Assembly (NCBI GenBank): GCA_964396055.1
Contig: CAYNDV010000004.1
Coordinates: 15,095 to 79,094, forward strand
Reading direction: 5' to 3'
DNA length: 64,000 nucleotides
Source of the DNA: CAYJPV01 sp964396055
Lineage (GTDB): Bacteria; Acidobacteriota; Vicinamibacteria; Vicinamibacterales; JAKQTR01
How positions within the stretch are numbered: position 1 is the first letter of the stretch; each line of letters begins with the position of its first letter. Positions 8,345 to 16,377 of the stretch are shown here, one piece after another. The translations under genes were made by a program, and so were the position numbers. Under the pieces are notes generated by a model, which was given only the letters and a program-made list of their open reading frames with translations, made no database searches and was not told where the DNA came from.

Positions 8345-9639
8345 CAGTGGATCCTCCCCGTAAGGGTCCGCAGCGACGTGCGGTCCGGGTCGCAGTCGTC
8401 GTCCACGCCCGGCAGGGGACCGGCCTCGAGCTGGTCCCAGAAGGCGGGTGTGACGAGTTGGCGGGGGCCGGTGCGGAGGCTCAGGTCGGGAATCGCCAGG
8501 TTCTTCAGCCAGATCAGGTCGAACCAGTCGTGGCCGACCACGGCGAAGTGATCGCGGTAGAACGCCCAACTGTCGGCCAGCGTGCCGTCGACGGGCCGGC
8601 CGATGGTCCGGTTGAACTGCAGACCGAAGTACGACTCGGCCGGATGGCCGTCGAGACAGACGTCGGTGAGGGGACGATCGGCGCGGTCGGGAGACAGCAG
8701 CGCCCCTTCGCGCTCGTCGAGGGCGGCCGACCAGTACTGCTCCAGGTCGCCGGCGTGGCCCAGCATCACCAGGTCGGACGGGTGGTAGAGCAGGAAGCGG
8801 CGCGTATAGGCGCTGGGGACGATCAGGCGATCCTGGAGCCCCCGGCAGCGGGCCGCCCTCGCGTCGAAGCGTGCCAGATGCCGGCGGGCGCGATCGAACA
8901 CCCCGGGGTCCAGCACGGCGAGATCGGTGCGTGTCTTGAGCACCAGGCAAGCGCCGCGTTCGACGGCCCTGCGGATGCCGGCGCGCGTGGACACGATCTG
9001 CCGGTTGCGGTTCTGGATGCCGTCGCGATCCGGCGGCGTACTGAGCACCACCTCGTCCACCGCCGGTCGCACCGCGTCGAGCAACCCGGGATCCGTGCCG
9101 GCCCAGGTGGACAGCACGATCGTGTCGTGCGGGTGCAGGGCCGACAGCGCCCGCAGGACGCGGGGCGTCTCATCGGCGAAAACCGGGCCCTGGACGACGA
9201 TCGCGTCGGTTGACGAGGGCGCGCGGGTGGCCGATCGGGCGGCCAGGGCATCGAGGCCGGCCAGTTGCGCCCGCACGGACGCGTCGGCGAACACGGCGCT
9301 GGCGGGCAGGGCCGGCGCGCCGCACAGCGCGGCCACCTGGTCCCGGATCTCCGGCCAGGCCGACGAATAGACGACCACGACCGTCGTACCCCGCGGCTCG
9401 GCGGCGAGCCGCTCCGGCGGCGCGATCTCGATGCCGCGGCAGCGCCGGCCCCAGCGCGACCGGTCGTTGTCGACCACATAGTCGAGCCGGACGGGATACA
9501 GGCTGTGGAAGTAGTCGAACACGCTCCCCGTTCCCCAGCCCACGAGGGTCGTGGACCGCGCCGACACCAGCCGCGAGACGGCGTCGAGCGCCTCACGATC
9601 GATGCGTCCGGAACCCGGGGCAGGCGACGCGTGCATCAC
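8344..9639 (-). CDS. WavE-like glycan biosynthesis protein with N-terminal GWGTGS Rossmann domain
   Basis: 431 residues from GTG 9639 (an ATG follows immediately at 9636). Residues about 30-110 form a Rossmann-like domain starting VGWGTGSVFDYF and carrying YVVDND, similar to the C-terminal domain of the GT2-like protein downstream. The rest resembles the WavE lipopolysaccharide-synthesis family: a conserved NRNRQIVST segment, then CLVLKTRTDLAVL, a K-x-RTD pattern like the acidic metal site of glycosyltransferase folds. It probably adds or positions a sugar on a surface polysaccharide or protein glycan. WavE assignment is by motif memory and moderately secure. Confidence 0.6.
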   Translation of the reverse strand: MMHASPAPGSGRIDREALDAVSRLVSARSTTLVGWGTGSVFDYFHSLYPVRLDYVVDNDRSRWGRRCRGIEIAPPERLAAEPRGTTVVVVYSSAWPEIRDQVAALCGAPALPASAVFADASVRAQLAGLDALAARSATRAPSSTDAIVVQGPVFADETPRVLRALSALHPHDTIVLSTWAGTDPGLLDAVRPAVDEVVLSTPPDRDGIQNRNRQIVSTRAGIRRAVERGACLVLKTRTDLAVLDPGVFDRARRHLARFDARAARCRGLQDRLIVPSAYTRRFLLYHPSDLVMLGHAGDLEQYWSAALDEREGALLSPDRADRPLTDVCLDGHPAESYFGLQFNRTIGRPVDGTLADSWAFYRDHFAVVGHDWFDLIWLKNLAIPDLSLRTGPRQLVTPAFWDQLEAGPLPGVDDDCDPDRTSLRTLTGRIH

Positions 9640-9642
9640 GCC

Positions 9643-10392
9643 TCAGGCCACCGCCCGCAGCGACACGGGGTTGGAGAGGAACAACTGGAGATCGGACGGG
9701 ATCCCGAGGCCGTGCATGCCGGCGCCCTCGCGGCCCACGTTGAAGACGGCGATGCGTGCGCCCTCACCGATCAGTTCGTTGTACACGGGCGCCACGTAGA
9801 ACTCGTTGTTCACCCGCAGGTTCTTCGCAATCATCCGATCGGCGGCCCGCACGAAGTCGGCGCCGCGGCGGAAGTTGTAGATGCCCACCGTGGCTTCGCG
9901 CGAGATGACCTGCTTCTCGACCACGCGCGTGACACGACCCTCGCCATCGAACCCGACAAACGACCACTTGGGATCGTCAGCCGCCATCGTCATGATCAGG
10001 CCGTCGGCCTGCTGCCGGTCCATGGTGGCCAGGTAGTCGTCGATGTCGAGGTCGACCCACTGATCGCTGTTGGCCAGCATCAGGGCGTCGCCGTTGTCGA
10101 TGAGCGTCCGCGCGAGCAGGACGGTGCAGGCCGCGCCCTCCGTCACGCCGTCGACGGGCACCACGGCGCATCCGGGCGCCACGCGCTCGAGGGTGCGCTG
10201 CATGCCGAAACGCTCGAGGTGTTCGCGCAGGGCGACGAAGACGAAACGGTGGGCCTGGCGGGGCCGCACGTTCTGGACGACCACCTCGATCATGGGGCGG
10301 CCGTGCACGGGAATCAGGGGCTTGGGCAGATCGTAGCCCGCGGTGGCGAAGCGGCTTCCGCGGCCGGCGATGGGCAGGACGATGTTCAGCAT
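9643..10392 (-). CDS. Sugar-phosphate nucleotidyltransferase, copy B
   Basis: 249 residues. The N-terminus LPIAGRGSRFATAGY followed by LPKPLIPVHGRPM is the nucleotide-binding loop and catalytic lysine of NTP-transferase enzymes, which form NDP-sugars from sugar 1-phosphates. LANSDQWVD is the expected metal-binding strand and VVEKQVIS the sugar-binding segment. The size matches the short single-domain class without a hexapeptide tail. It is a clear tandem paralogue of the gene just upstream, separated from it by 9 bases. Which NTP and sugar it uses cannot be read. Confidence 0.75.
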   Translation of the reverse strand: MLNIVLPIAGRGSRFATAGYDLPKPLIPVHGRPMIEVVVQNVRPRQAHRFVFVALREHLERFGMQRTLERVAPGCAVVPVDGVTEGAACTVLLARTLIDNGDALMLANSDQWVDLDIDDYLATMDRQQADGLIMTMAADDPKWSFVGFDGEGRVTRVVEKQVISREATVGIYNFRRGADFVRAADRMIAKNLRVNNEFYVAPVYNELIGEGARIAVFNVGREGAGMHGLGIPSDLQLFLSNPVSLRAVA

Positions 10393-10401
10393 GGTGACCG
10401 T

Positions 10402-11136
10402 TCAGACGGCGGCCGGCAGCGCCGACGCCTCGAATCGCTGCACTTCTTCCGGCGTGCCGAGGCCGTGCATCTGGCCCGCGGAGATCGGGAAGTGGCCGAC
10501 GCGGCGGCCGGCGAGAATCAGTTCGTTGTAGACCGGCGCCACGTAGAACTCGCCGGACACGGAGGCGTTCTTCAGCAGCATCCGTTCGGCGCCGCGCACG
10601 AAGTCGCTGCCGCGGCGGAAGTAGTAGAGACCCGCCGTGGCGTTGCGGCTGATGGGCTGCTTCTCCGCCACCGCCACTACCTGGCCGTCTTCTTCGCGGA
10701 CGTACGACCAGCGCGGATGGGTGTTCGGGAACGTCATGACGTAGCCGTCCCACTGGCCCACGCGGGCCGCCGCCAGGAACTCGTCCACCGGGACGTCGAT
10801 GTACTGGTCCGCGTTGGCGATCAGCAGTTCGTCGTCCTGCGGCAGGTACTCCATCCCGAGCAGGACGCTGCACAAGGCGCCGGCCGTCGGCTGGCCCATC
10901 GTCACCAGCCGGCAGTCGGGGGCGATCAGACGGAGCACGTCGCCCAGGGCGAAGCCCTGCACGTGCTCCTGCCGGCACACGAAGACGAACTGGTGGGGTT
11001 CGCGCGGCGTGAGGTTGCGGACCACGATTTCGACGAGGGGTTGGCCCGCGACTTCCACGAGGGGCTTGGGGAACGTGTAGCCGCGTTCGGCGAACTGGCG
11101 GCCTTCGCCGCCCATGGGCACGACAATGTGAATCAT
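10402..11136 (-). CDS. Sugar-phosphate nucleotidyltransferase, copy A
   Basis: 244 residues from ATG 11136, which overlaps the stop of the HAD gene as ATGA. Motifs match the NTP-transferase fold: VPMGGEGRQFAERGY, FPKPLVEVAGQPL, LIANADQYID and VVAVAEKQPIS. It aligns end to end with copy B (shared RRGSDFVR / RRGADFVR and EFYVAPVYNEL in both), so the pair arose by tandem duplication. The proteins have clearly diverged, which suggests two different sugars or a heteromeric enzyme rather than a recent duplicate. Confidence 0.75.
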   Translation of the reverse strand: MIHIVVPMGGEGRQFAERGYTFPKPLVEVAGQPLVEIVVRNLTPREPHQFVFVCRQEHVQGFALGDVLRLIAPDCRLVTMGQPTAGALCSVLLGMEYLPQDDELLIANADQYIDVPVDEFLAAARVGQWDGYVMTFPNTHPRWSYVREEDGQVVAVAEKQPISRNATAGLYYFRRGSDFVRGAERMLLKNASVSGEFYVAPVYNELILAGRRVGHFPISAGQMHGLGTPEEVQRFEASALPAAV

Positions 11137-11792
11137 GCCGCCACCTTGATCCCTTCCACCGGCGCCGCCAGGCGGGCCCGTTCGATGGCGGCCCGCAGGC
11201 GGAAGTAATGCACGTCGCCGAATCCCGGCACCTGGCAGACATGGGCGCCCGACCGGCGGGCCGCTTCCACGCCGTGAGGCGCGTCCTCCACGATGAGCGT
11301 CTCGGCGGGCGTGACGCCCATGCGCGCCATGGCCGCCAGGTAGATCTCCGGGTCCGGCTTCGGCCGGCTCACGTCTTCGTTGCTGGTGAGGAACTCGAAG
11401 TACTCGTCGAGGCCCGACTGGTGAATCATCAACTGCACGCTGTCGCGCACCGCGTTGGAGCACACCGCCATGCGGTAGCCCTCCTGGCGCAGGCGGCTCA
11501 GCATGTACTCCTTCTCGAAGACGGGCCGGCACTGCCGCAGGACTTCTTCGCGGGTGTAGACCTGCTTGAGTCGGTTCACCATGCCGTGAATCGCCGAGGG
11601 CAGGCCCTTCTCGACCGTCAGCATCTCCAGCTTCTTGCGGGTTGGGAGGCCGTTGTAGGTGGACAGGTGCTCGTAGCGGGTGATCTCGAAGCCGAACAGC
11701 CGGAGCGCCCGGTTGAGCGCGTCGTAGTGCCACTCGGTGGCGTCCACGAGCACGCCGTCGAGGTCGAACAGCACACAGCTGATGTGATTCAC
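11133..11792 (-). CDS. HAD-superfamily phosphatase/phosphoglucomutase-like protein
   Basis: 219 residues. Motif I FDLDGVLVD (nucleophile Asp 10, acid/base Asp 12), motif II VCSNA, motif III RPKPDP and motif IV VEDAPHGVEAA are all intact, so it should be an active haloacid-dehalogenase hydrolase of the beta-phosphoglucomutase/phosphatase subgroup with a helical cap. Next to two nucleotidyltransferases it probably removes a phosphate from, or isomerises, a sugar phosphate on the way to an NDP-sugar. Confidence 0.75.
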   Translation of the reverse strand: MNHISCVLFDLDGVLVDATEWHYDALNRALRLFGFEITRYEHLSTYNGLPTRKKLEMLTVEKGLPSAIHGMVNRLKQVYTREEVLRQCRPVFEKEYMLSRLRQEGYRMAVCSNAVRDSVQLMIHQSGLDEYFEFLTSNEDVSRPKPDPEIYLAAMARMGVTPAETLIVEDAPHGVEAARRSGAHVCQVPGFGDVHYFRLRAAIERARLAAPVEGIKVAA

Positions 11793-11803
11793 GATGGTGC
11801 TCC

Positions 11804-12142
11804 TCAGGCGGTGACACCCGGGCCGGCCGGGTACTTGTCTCCGATCACGCTCGGCATCTTGACGACGACCGTGGCCGCCTCGGTCAGTGCCTCGAAGTCG
11901 GTTGGTTCGCCCGGCGCGAGCAGGACGATGTCGCCCGCGGTCAGGGTCTCGCCGTTCATCCGGACCGTGCCGGCGGCAATCAGGGTCAGTTCGGTCGCCA
12001 CCCGGTGGACGTGGGCGGCCTCGGCCGCGCCAGCCGCATACCGCTTGTACGCGACCTCACAGGCCGACGTCCGGATGCACGACGGCTCGAAATCGCCGAC
12101 CATCCAGCCGCCAACCATGTCGGTCAACCGACACCGTGTCAT
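11804..12142 (-). CDS. Small cupin protein
   Basis: 112 residues from ATG 12142, with GAGGAG 8 bases upstream; a longer frame to 12178 lacks a site. The beta-rich sequence shows a cupin core: EAAHVHRVATEL (HxH near residue 45) and GDIVLLAPGEPTDFEAL. It is the first gene of the leftward operon. Single cupins in such loci are often sugar isomerases, epimerases or metal-dependent sensors; none of these is demonstrated here. Confidence 0.6.
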   Translation of the reverse strand: MTRCRLTDMVGGWMVGDFEPSCIRTSACEVAYKRYAAGAAEAAHVHRVATELTLIAAGTVRMNGETLTAGDIVLLAPGEPTDFEALTEAATVVVKMPSVIGDKYPAGPGVTA

Positions 12143-12246
12143 CGTCGCGCTCCTCGGCAACCGGGGCGAATGGCCCATTCAGGGCCGGGACCGCGGGCCC
12201 GTGCCGGGTCCCAGGGGGCTGGCTGCAAATCCGGATCCAGCCGCAT

Positions 12247-12304
12247 AAACCAATCCCGGATTGATTGATGCGCCCCGGTGAATAAATCAATCCGGGATTG
12301 ATTT
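12247..12304. repeat. Dispersed palindromic repeat, copy 1
   Basis: Arms CAATCCCGGATTGATT (12251-12266) and its exact reverse complement (12285-12300) are separated by 18 bases; pairing continues outward to 12247/12304 with one mismatch. The right arm overlaps the TGA stop (12287-12289) and last codons of the glycerophosphodiesterase-like gene. A related element lies at 35235-35297, sharing ATAAATCAAYCCGGGATTG. It could act as a terminator for the leftward gene. Confidence 0.75.
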
Positions 12305-12973
12305 GCCGGCGAGTGTCGCGGCCAGTGCTGCGGGATAGTCGGTGCAGATGCCGTGGATGCCCCAGGCCAGGGCCTGGCTCCAGCGGGCCCTGGACTCGGC
12401 CAGGGACCGGCCGTGCAGGTCGGGTGAGACGAGGTGAACCAGGCGCCCGGCCCCTGTCAGCCGCTCGACATCCTCCCGTGCGGCCCATGGACCGTCGAAC
12501 TCGTCGAGCCAGATGACGGAGGCCTCCGGGATGGACAGCGCCCGCTCGATGGGCTCTCCACGATCGCTGACCCGGGCCGCGAGCTGAATCCGGGGGTGGG
12601 CCTCCCTGAACAACCGGGCGGCGCGACCAGGCTCGTCTTCCAGCAGTTCCATGTCGAACAGGAAGACCTGGCCGCTGATGCCCTCTCGGTCCAGCCAGGA
12701 CACCAGTTCGGCTTCGTATCCGAGCTCCTTCACGTTGAGTGCGATGAGCGCGTCGGGATACCGACGCACCTCGGCGCAGAACGCGCCGGCGTCGAGACCG
12801 TCGCCGGGCGGCTGCGGATCGTGGGACAGATAGAAACGGCCGTCCGCGTGGCGGCGGATGTCGGTTTCGAGTCCCCAGCCAGATCCGAGCGCTTCCCGGA
12901 TGGCGGGGAGGGTGTTTTCCGTGGTCCGGTCGGCGCCGGCAACATTGGCCCGGTGAGCGAGGATGCGGATCAC
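12287..12973 (-). CDS. Glycerophosphodiester phosphodiesterase-like protein
   Basis: 228 residues from GTG 12973; no clear ribosome binding site, but homologous-looking sequence starts here (VIRILAHR). GDPD-family features in order: AHR, TTENT, LETDIRR, SHDP, ALNVKE and the C-terminal GICTDYPAA. These are the metal-binding and catalytic positions of enzymes that split glycerophosphodiesters to glycerol 3-phosphate and an alcohol. It lacks a signal peptide, so it is cytoplasmic. The usual glycine after AHR is Ala. The last codons and stop lie within a dispersed palindrome, so the extreme C-terminus may be altered. Confidence 0.7.
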   Translation of the reverse strand: MIRILAHRANVAGADRTTENTLPAIREALGSGWGLETDIRRHADGRFYLSHDPQPPGDGLDAGAFCAEVRRYPDALIALNVKELGYEAELVSWLDREGISGQVFLFDMELLEDEPGRAARLFREAHPRIQLAARVSDRGEPIERALSIPEASVIWLDEFDGPWAAREDVERLTGAGRLVHLVSPDLHGRSLAESRARWSQALAWGIHGICTDYPAALAATLAGKSIPD

Positions 12974-13065
12974 GCCCGGGCGGTTGCAAGAGACGGGCCG
13001 ACGCCGGCCAGCCGGACGCCTGCTGCGGGAGGCGGTGGAGGTGTAAGATCCGCGTCGAGGAGCGC

Positions 13066-13344
13066 TTGAACACCCCCTATGAACGGTTCGACCCGGCTTC
13101 GCTGATCCTGCGCGACGAACTGGCCATCGACCGCACCCTGCTGGCCAACGAGCGCACGTTCCTGGCCTACGCGCGATCGGCGGTGGCACTGGTGCTGGCG
13201 GGGCTGACCTTCGTCCACTTCTCCGAGAGCGGCTGGTACCGTGTGGTCGGGGTGCTGTGCGTCCCGCTCGGCGTGGCCGTCCTGCTCTTCGGCACCAGGC
13301 GTTTCGTGCGCACGCGGGCGCATATCCGGAGGGTACGCAGATGA
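13066..13344 (+). CDS. DUF202/YidH-type small membrane protein
   Basis: 92 residues from TTG 13066, with GAGGAG just upstream; no in-frame ATG nearby. The segment LANERTFLAYARSAVAL is the DUF202 signature, followed by two hydrophobic helices (about residues 38-54 and 58-76) and a basic tail RRFVRTRAHIRRVRR. Function of the family is unknown. Its stop overlaps the start of the sialidase-like gene, so the two are translated together. Confidence 0.75.
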   Translation: MNTPYERFDPASLILRDELAIDRTLLANERTFLAYARSAVALVLAGLTFVHFSESGWYRVVGVLCVPLGVAVLLFGTRRFVRTRAHIRRVRR

Positions 13345-14477
13345 CCGTCCGTTGCCGGGCCGCCGCTGTGGGCGCACTGGCCGCAGCGGTTGCCGCAACG
13401 GGGTGGGCCCGGCAGGCGACGCCACGTTTTGTCGATCTCACGGCTGACGCCGTCCGCGTCGTCGTCGACCGCCAGCCGGGGCAGTACCTCGGACATCCCA
13501 CCACCGTGCTGCTCGAAGACGGCCGGACGATCGTGGCCGTCTACCCGCAGGGCCACGGCCAGGGCGGCATCGTCCTCAAGCGCAGCGGCGATGGAGGCGT
13601 GACGTGGTCCGGGCGGCAGCCCGTGCCCGCCAGTTGGGCGACCTCGAAGGAGACCCCGACGATTCACCGCGTGGTCGACGGGGCAGGGACGAAGCGGCTG
13701 ATCGTGTTCTCGGGGCTCTACCCGGTTCGTTCGTCGCTGTCGGCCGACGACGGCCGCACGTGGACCAACCTGACACCCATCGGCGAGTTCGGCGGCATCG
13801 TGGCGATGAGCAGCGTCGTCACCCTGCGGTCCGGGCGCGGCCACTACCTGGCGCTCTTCCATGACGACGGGCGCTTCATTCGCGAAGGCGGTCAGCGCGC
13901 CGACCCGCCGGTTTTCACGCTGTACTCCACGCGGTCGTCGGACGGCGGGGTGACGTGGAGCGCGCCGACCGCCATCTTCTCCAGCAGCGATGTCCACCTC
14001 TGCGAGCCGGGCGCGGTCCGATCGCCGGACGGGACGCGCCTGGCCGTGCTGCTGCGCGAGAACGCGCGCCGGCGCGAATCGCACCTCATCACCTCGGATG
14101 ACGAAGGCGCCACGTGGAGTGCCCCGCGGGAGCTGCCTGCGGCGCTCACCGGCGACCGCCACGTCGGGGCGCACGTCGGCGGCCGGATGTTCGTCACGTT
14201 CCGCGACATGGCCCGCGGGTCGCCGACCCGGGGCGACTGGGTGGCGTGGGTCGGGACCTGGGACGACCTGGTGCTCGGGCGCCCGGGACAGTACCGCCTG
14301 CGGCTGCAGGACAACCACCACGACTGGGATTGCTGCTATCCGGGCGTCGAAGTCCTGCCGGACGACACGGTCGTGACCACGACCTACGGGTACTGGACGC
14401 CGGGCGAGCCTCCATACGTGCTCAGCCTGCGGCTGTCCCTGGCCGACGTGGACGCCCGTGCGTCCGGGCAACGTTGA
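13341..14477 (+). CDS. Secreted sialidase-like BNR-repeat protein
   Basis: 378 residues from ATG 13341 (GGAGGG 9 bases upstream), coupled to the DUF202 stop. A signal peptide (hydrophobic stretch ending ATGWA-RQ) indicates export. Four Asp-box repeats are visible: SGDGGVTWSG, SADDGRTWTN, SSDGGVTWSA and SDDEGATWSA, spaced as in six-bladed beta-propeller sialidases. Family members cleave sialic acid or related sugars or only bind glycans; I cannot see the full arginine triad with certainty. It may act on environmental glycans or the organism's own surface. Confidence 0.7.
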   Translation: MTVRCRAAAVGALAAAVAATGWARQATPRFVDLTADAVRVVVDRQPGQYLGHPTTVLLEDGRTIVAVYPQGHGQGGIVLKRSGDGGVTWSGRQPVPASWATSKETPTIHRVVDGAGTKRLIVFSGLYPVRSSLSADDGRTWTNLTPIGEFGGIVAMSSVVTLRSGRGHYLALFHDDGRFIREGGQRADPPVFTLYSTRSSDGGVTWSAPTAIFSSSDVHLCEPGAVRSPDGTRLAVLLRENARRRESHLITSDDEGATWSAPRELPAALTGDRHVGAHVGGRMFVTFRDMARGSPTRGDWVAWVGTWDDLVLGRPGQYRLRLQDNHHDWDCCYPGVEVLPDDTVVTTTYGYWTPGEPPYVLSLRLSLADVDARASGQR

Positions 14478-14649
14478 CCCGCGGCCCCGGAGGTTCCCGG
14501 CCGACGGACCTTGCGGCCCTCGCTGTCATCCTGGAAGGTCCCGACGGCATTTCTTCGGGTCAGGAATGGGAGATCCGGTATACGCTCGCCCCGTAGCCCT
14601 CCGTCGGGGCCACCGGAGTGCGGGCCGGATCCCCGCAGGAGCGTGCCCC

Positions 14650-15597
14650 ATGCCCAGCCGCCGTTGGATGATCGTGGTGCTCGGCGTCCTGGTCGCCTGC
14701 GTGGCCGGACCCGCCGCCGCGCAGACCGAGCAGAACGTCTACGTCACCGTGATCGGCAAGTCGGGCATGCCCGTGTTCGGCCTGGGTGCGGACTTCTTTG
14801 CGATTCGCGAAGACGGCCGCGACCGCGAGGTGGTGCGGGCGGCGCCGGCGCAGGGGCCGATGCACGTGGCGTTGCTCGTCGACACGAGCAGCGCCATCGG
14901 TGCGGCCGCCGAGCCCTATCGGTCGGCAATCAACGCGTTTGTCACCCTCGTCTCGCCGGGCAACCGGATGGCGATCTACGAGTTTGGCGCCAATGCGCTC
15001 CAGATGGTGCCGTTCACCGACGACGTGATGCGGCTCAAGGAGGGCGTGGCCCGGATCGTCGCCCGGTCCGATTCCCTTCCGCGCCTGGTCGACGCCATCG
15101 ACATGGCGTGCGCCGACCTCAAGGCCCAGCGGCCCGAACGTCCCGTGGTCGTGGTGGTCAGCGTGGCGGGCACCGATACGAGCGCGCGCACGGCCGGCAA
15201 CGTCATCAAGCAGTTGATCGACCTCCCGGCTGCCCTGCACATCGTGGCCGTCTCGGGCGTGCCGGGCGGGCCGTCGAGCCCGTCGCTGACCACTTCCGCC
15301 GGCCGTGACGAGGTCGCGCGCCGCCAGCGCATCCTCCAGATGGAGGCCGCGGGCGAGGGCGACCGCGAACGGACGCGGCTGATGACGGAAGGGACGACGA
15401 AGTCCGGCGGGGCGGTGCACCGCGTCGCCAGCGTGCTCGCGGTCCAGAACGGGCTGGACCGGGTGAGCGCGGAACTGGCGGCCTGTTACCGCGTCACGTT
15501 CACGCGCCCGTCGCCGGGCCGGATGAAGGACCTGCAGGTGGGCGTCATGCTGGATGACGTCGTCGTGCGGGCCACGGCGGCCCCGGCGTCCCGCTGA
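14650..15597 (+). CDS. Secreted VWFA-domain protein (acidobacterial type)
   Basis: 315 residues, signal peptide ending AGPAAAQ. After a short beta domain (VYVTVIGKSGMPVFGL...FFAIREDG), typical of the VWFA-related proteins abundant in Acidobacteriota, a von Willebrand A domain spans about residues 70-230. Its metal site reads LLVDTSSAIG, so the usual DxSxS is DxSxA; this may weaken metal binding. A C-terminal YRVTFTRP strand region follows. Role unknown; such domains bind proteins or assemble complexes at the cell surface. The 172 bases before it hold no gene that I can see. Confidence 0.7.
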   Translation: MPSRRWMIVVLGVLVACVAGPAAAQTEQNVYVTVIGKSGMPVFGLGADFFAIREDGRDREVVRAAPAQGPMHVALLVDTSSAIGAAAEPYRSAINAFVTLVSPGNRMAIYEFGANALQMVPFTDDVMRLKEGVARIVARSDSLPRLVDAIDMACADLKAQRPERPVVVVVSVAGTDTSARTAGNVIKQLIDLPAALHIVAVSGVPGGPSSPSLTTSAGRDEVARRQRILQMEAAGEGDRERTRLMTEGTTKSGGAVHRVASVLAVQNGLDRVSAELAACYRVTFTRPSPGRMKDLQVGVMLDDVVVRATAAPASR

Positions 15598-15606
15598 CGC
15601 GGCCGG

Positions 15607-16323
15607 TCACCGGGCCAGATCGGCAGCGGCGGCGTGATCGGCCAGCAGCAGGACGGACGCGCTCCCGCAGACGACCCGTGAGACGGGCAGGGTGCCCGAG
15701 GGATCCTCCACGGCGGCACGCACCGCGTGCCGCTTCTCCCGTCCCAGCGCGAACACGATGAGGTGCGACGCCGCCGTCAGGGCCCGGAGGGTCAGGGTGA
15801 CGCGGACGGCCGGTGGCTTGGGCGCATCGCGGACGACAGCCACGGTCCGCGCGTCGTCATCGAGCAGCGGGTGCCCCGGGAAGAGCGAACACACATGGGC
15901 GTCGGGCCCGAGTCCGAGCAGGATGACGTCGAGGCCGCCGCCCGGCCCCGCGGCCCGCGCGAGGCGGTCCGCGTACGCGTCCGCGACGGCACCGAGATCG
16001 GGGCGCTCGGCCTCGATGCGGTGCACGCGATCGGCGGTTGCCGGGACGCGGTCCAGGCACACTTCGCGCGCCAGCCTGTAATTCGAGTCCTCGTGATCTG
16101 GCGGCACGGCCCGTTCGTCTCCCCAGAAGATGTCCAGGCTGCCCCACGGCAGCGCCGCAGTGGCGAGGGCGGGGCCGAGCGTGCGGAACCCGGTGCCCCC
16201 GGTGAGGGCCATCGATGCCCGCCCGCGGGACTCCACCGCCCGTGTCAACACGGCCGCGCACCGGGCGGCCAGCAACCGGGCCAGCAGGCCCTGGTCCGCC
16301 ACGATGAGGTCGGGCGATCGCAT
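15607..16323 (-). CDS. pgl: 6-phosphogluconolactonase
   Basis: 238 residues, usual size for the DevB/Pgl type. [13 protein letters not shown] is the phosphate-binding loop, [19 protein letters not shown] the active-site signature, and [19 protein letters not shown] the second conserved block. It hydrolyses 6-phosphogluconolactone in the oxidative pentose phosphate pathway. It is transcribed divergently from zwf, its upstream enzyme, with 54 bases between the starts. Confidence 0.9.
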   Translation of the reverse strand: MRSPDLIVADQGLLARLLAARCAAVLTRAVESRGRASMALTGGTGFRTLGPALATAALPWGSLDIFWGDERAVPPDHEDSNYRLAREVCLDRVPATADRVHRIEAERPDLGAVADAYADRLARAAGPGGGLDVILLGLGPDAHVCSLFPGHPLLDDDARTVAVVRDAPKPPAVRVTLTLRALTAASHLIVFALGREKRHAVRAAVEDPSGTLPVSRVVCGSASVLLLADHAAAADLAR

Positions 16324-16377
16324 GAGGCTGATAGGATAGCCCAGGTGCGCGCAGGGGCGCGCCCTGGAGCACCCGCG

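Noticed and set aside
6467..11208. Several long + strand frames (6467-8551, 9265-11208)
   Set aside because: All antisense to clear glycan-operon genes and compositionally typical of shadow frames.
12974..13504. Upstream extension of the GDPD-like frame
   Set aside because: Antisense to the DUF202 and sialidase genes and Arg/Ala-rich; family similarity begins at residue VIRILAHR.
15727..16377. Upstream extension of zwf
   Set aside because: Antisense to pgl; G6PD similarity begins at ATG 16378.
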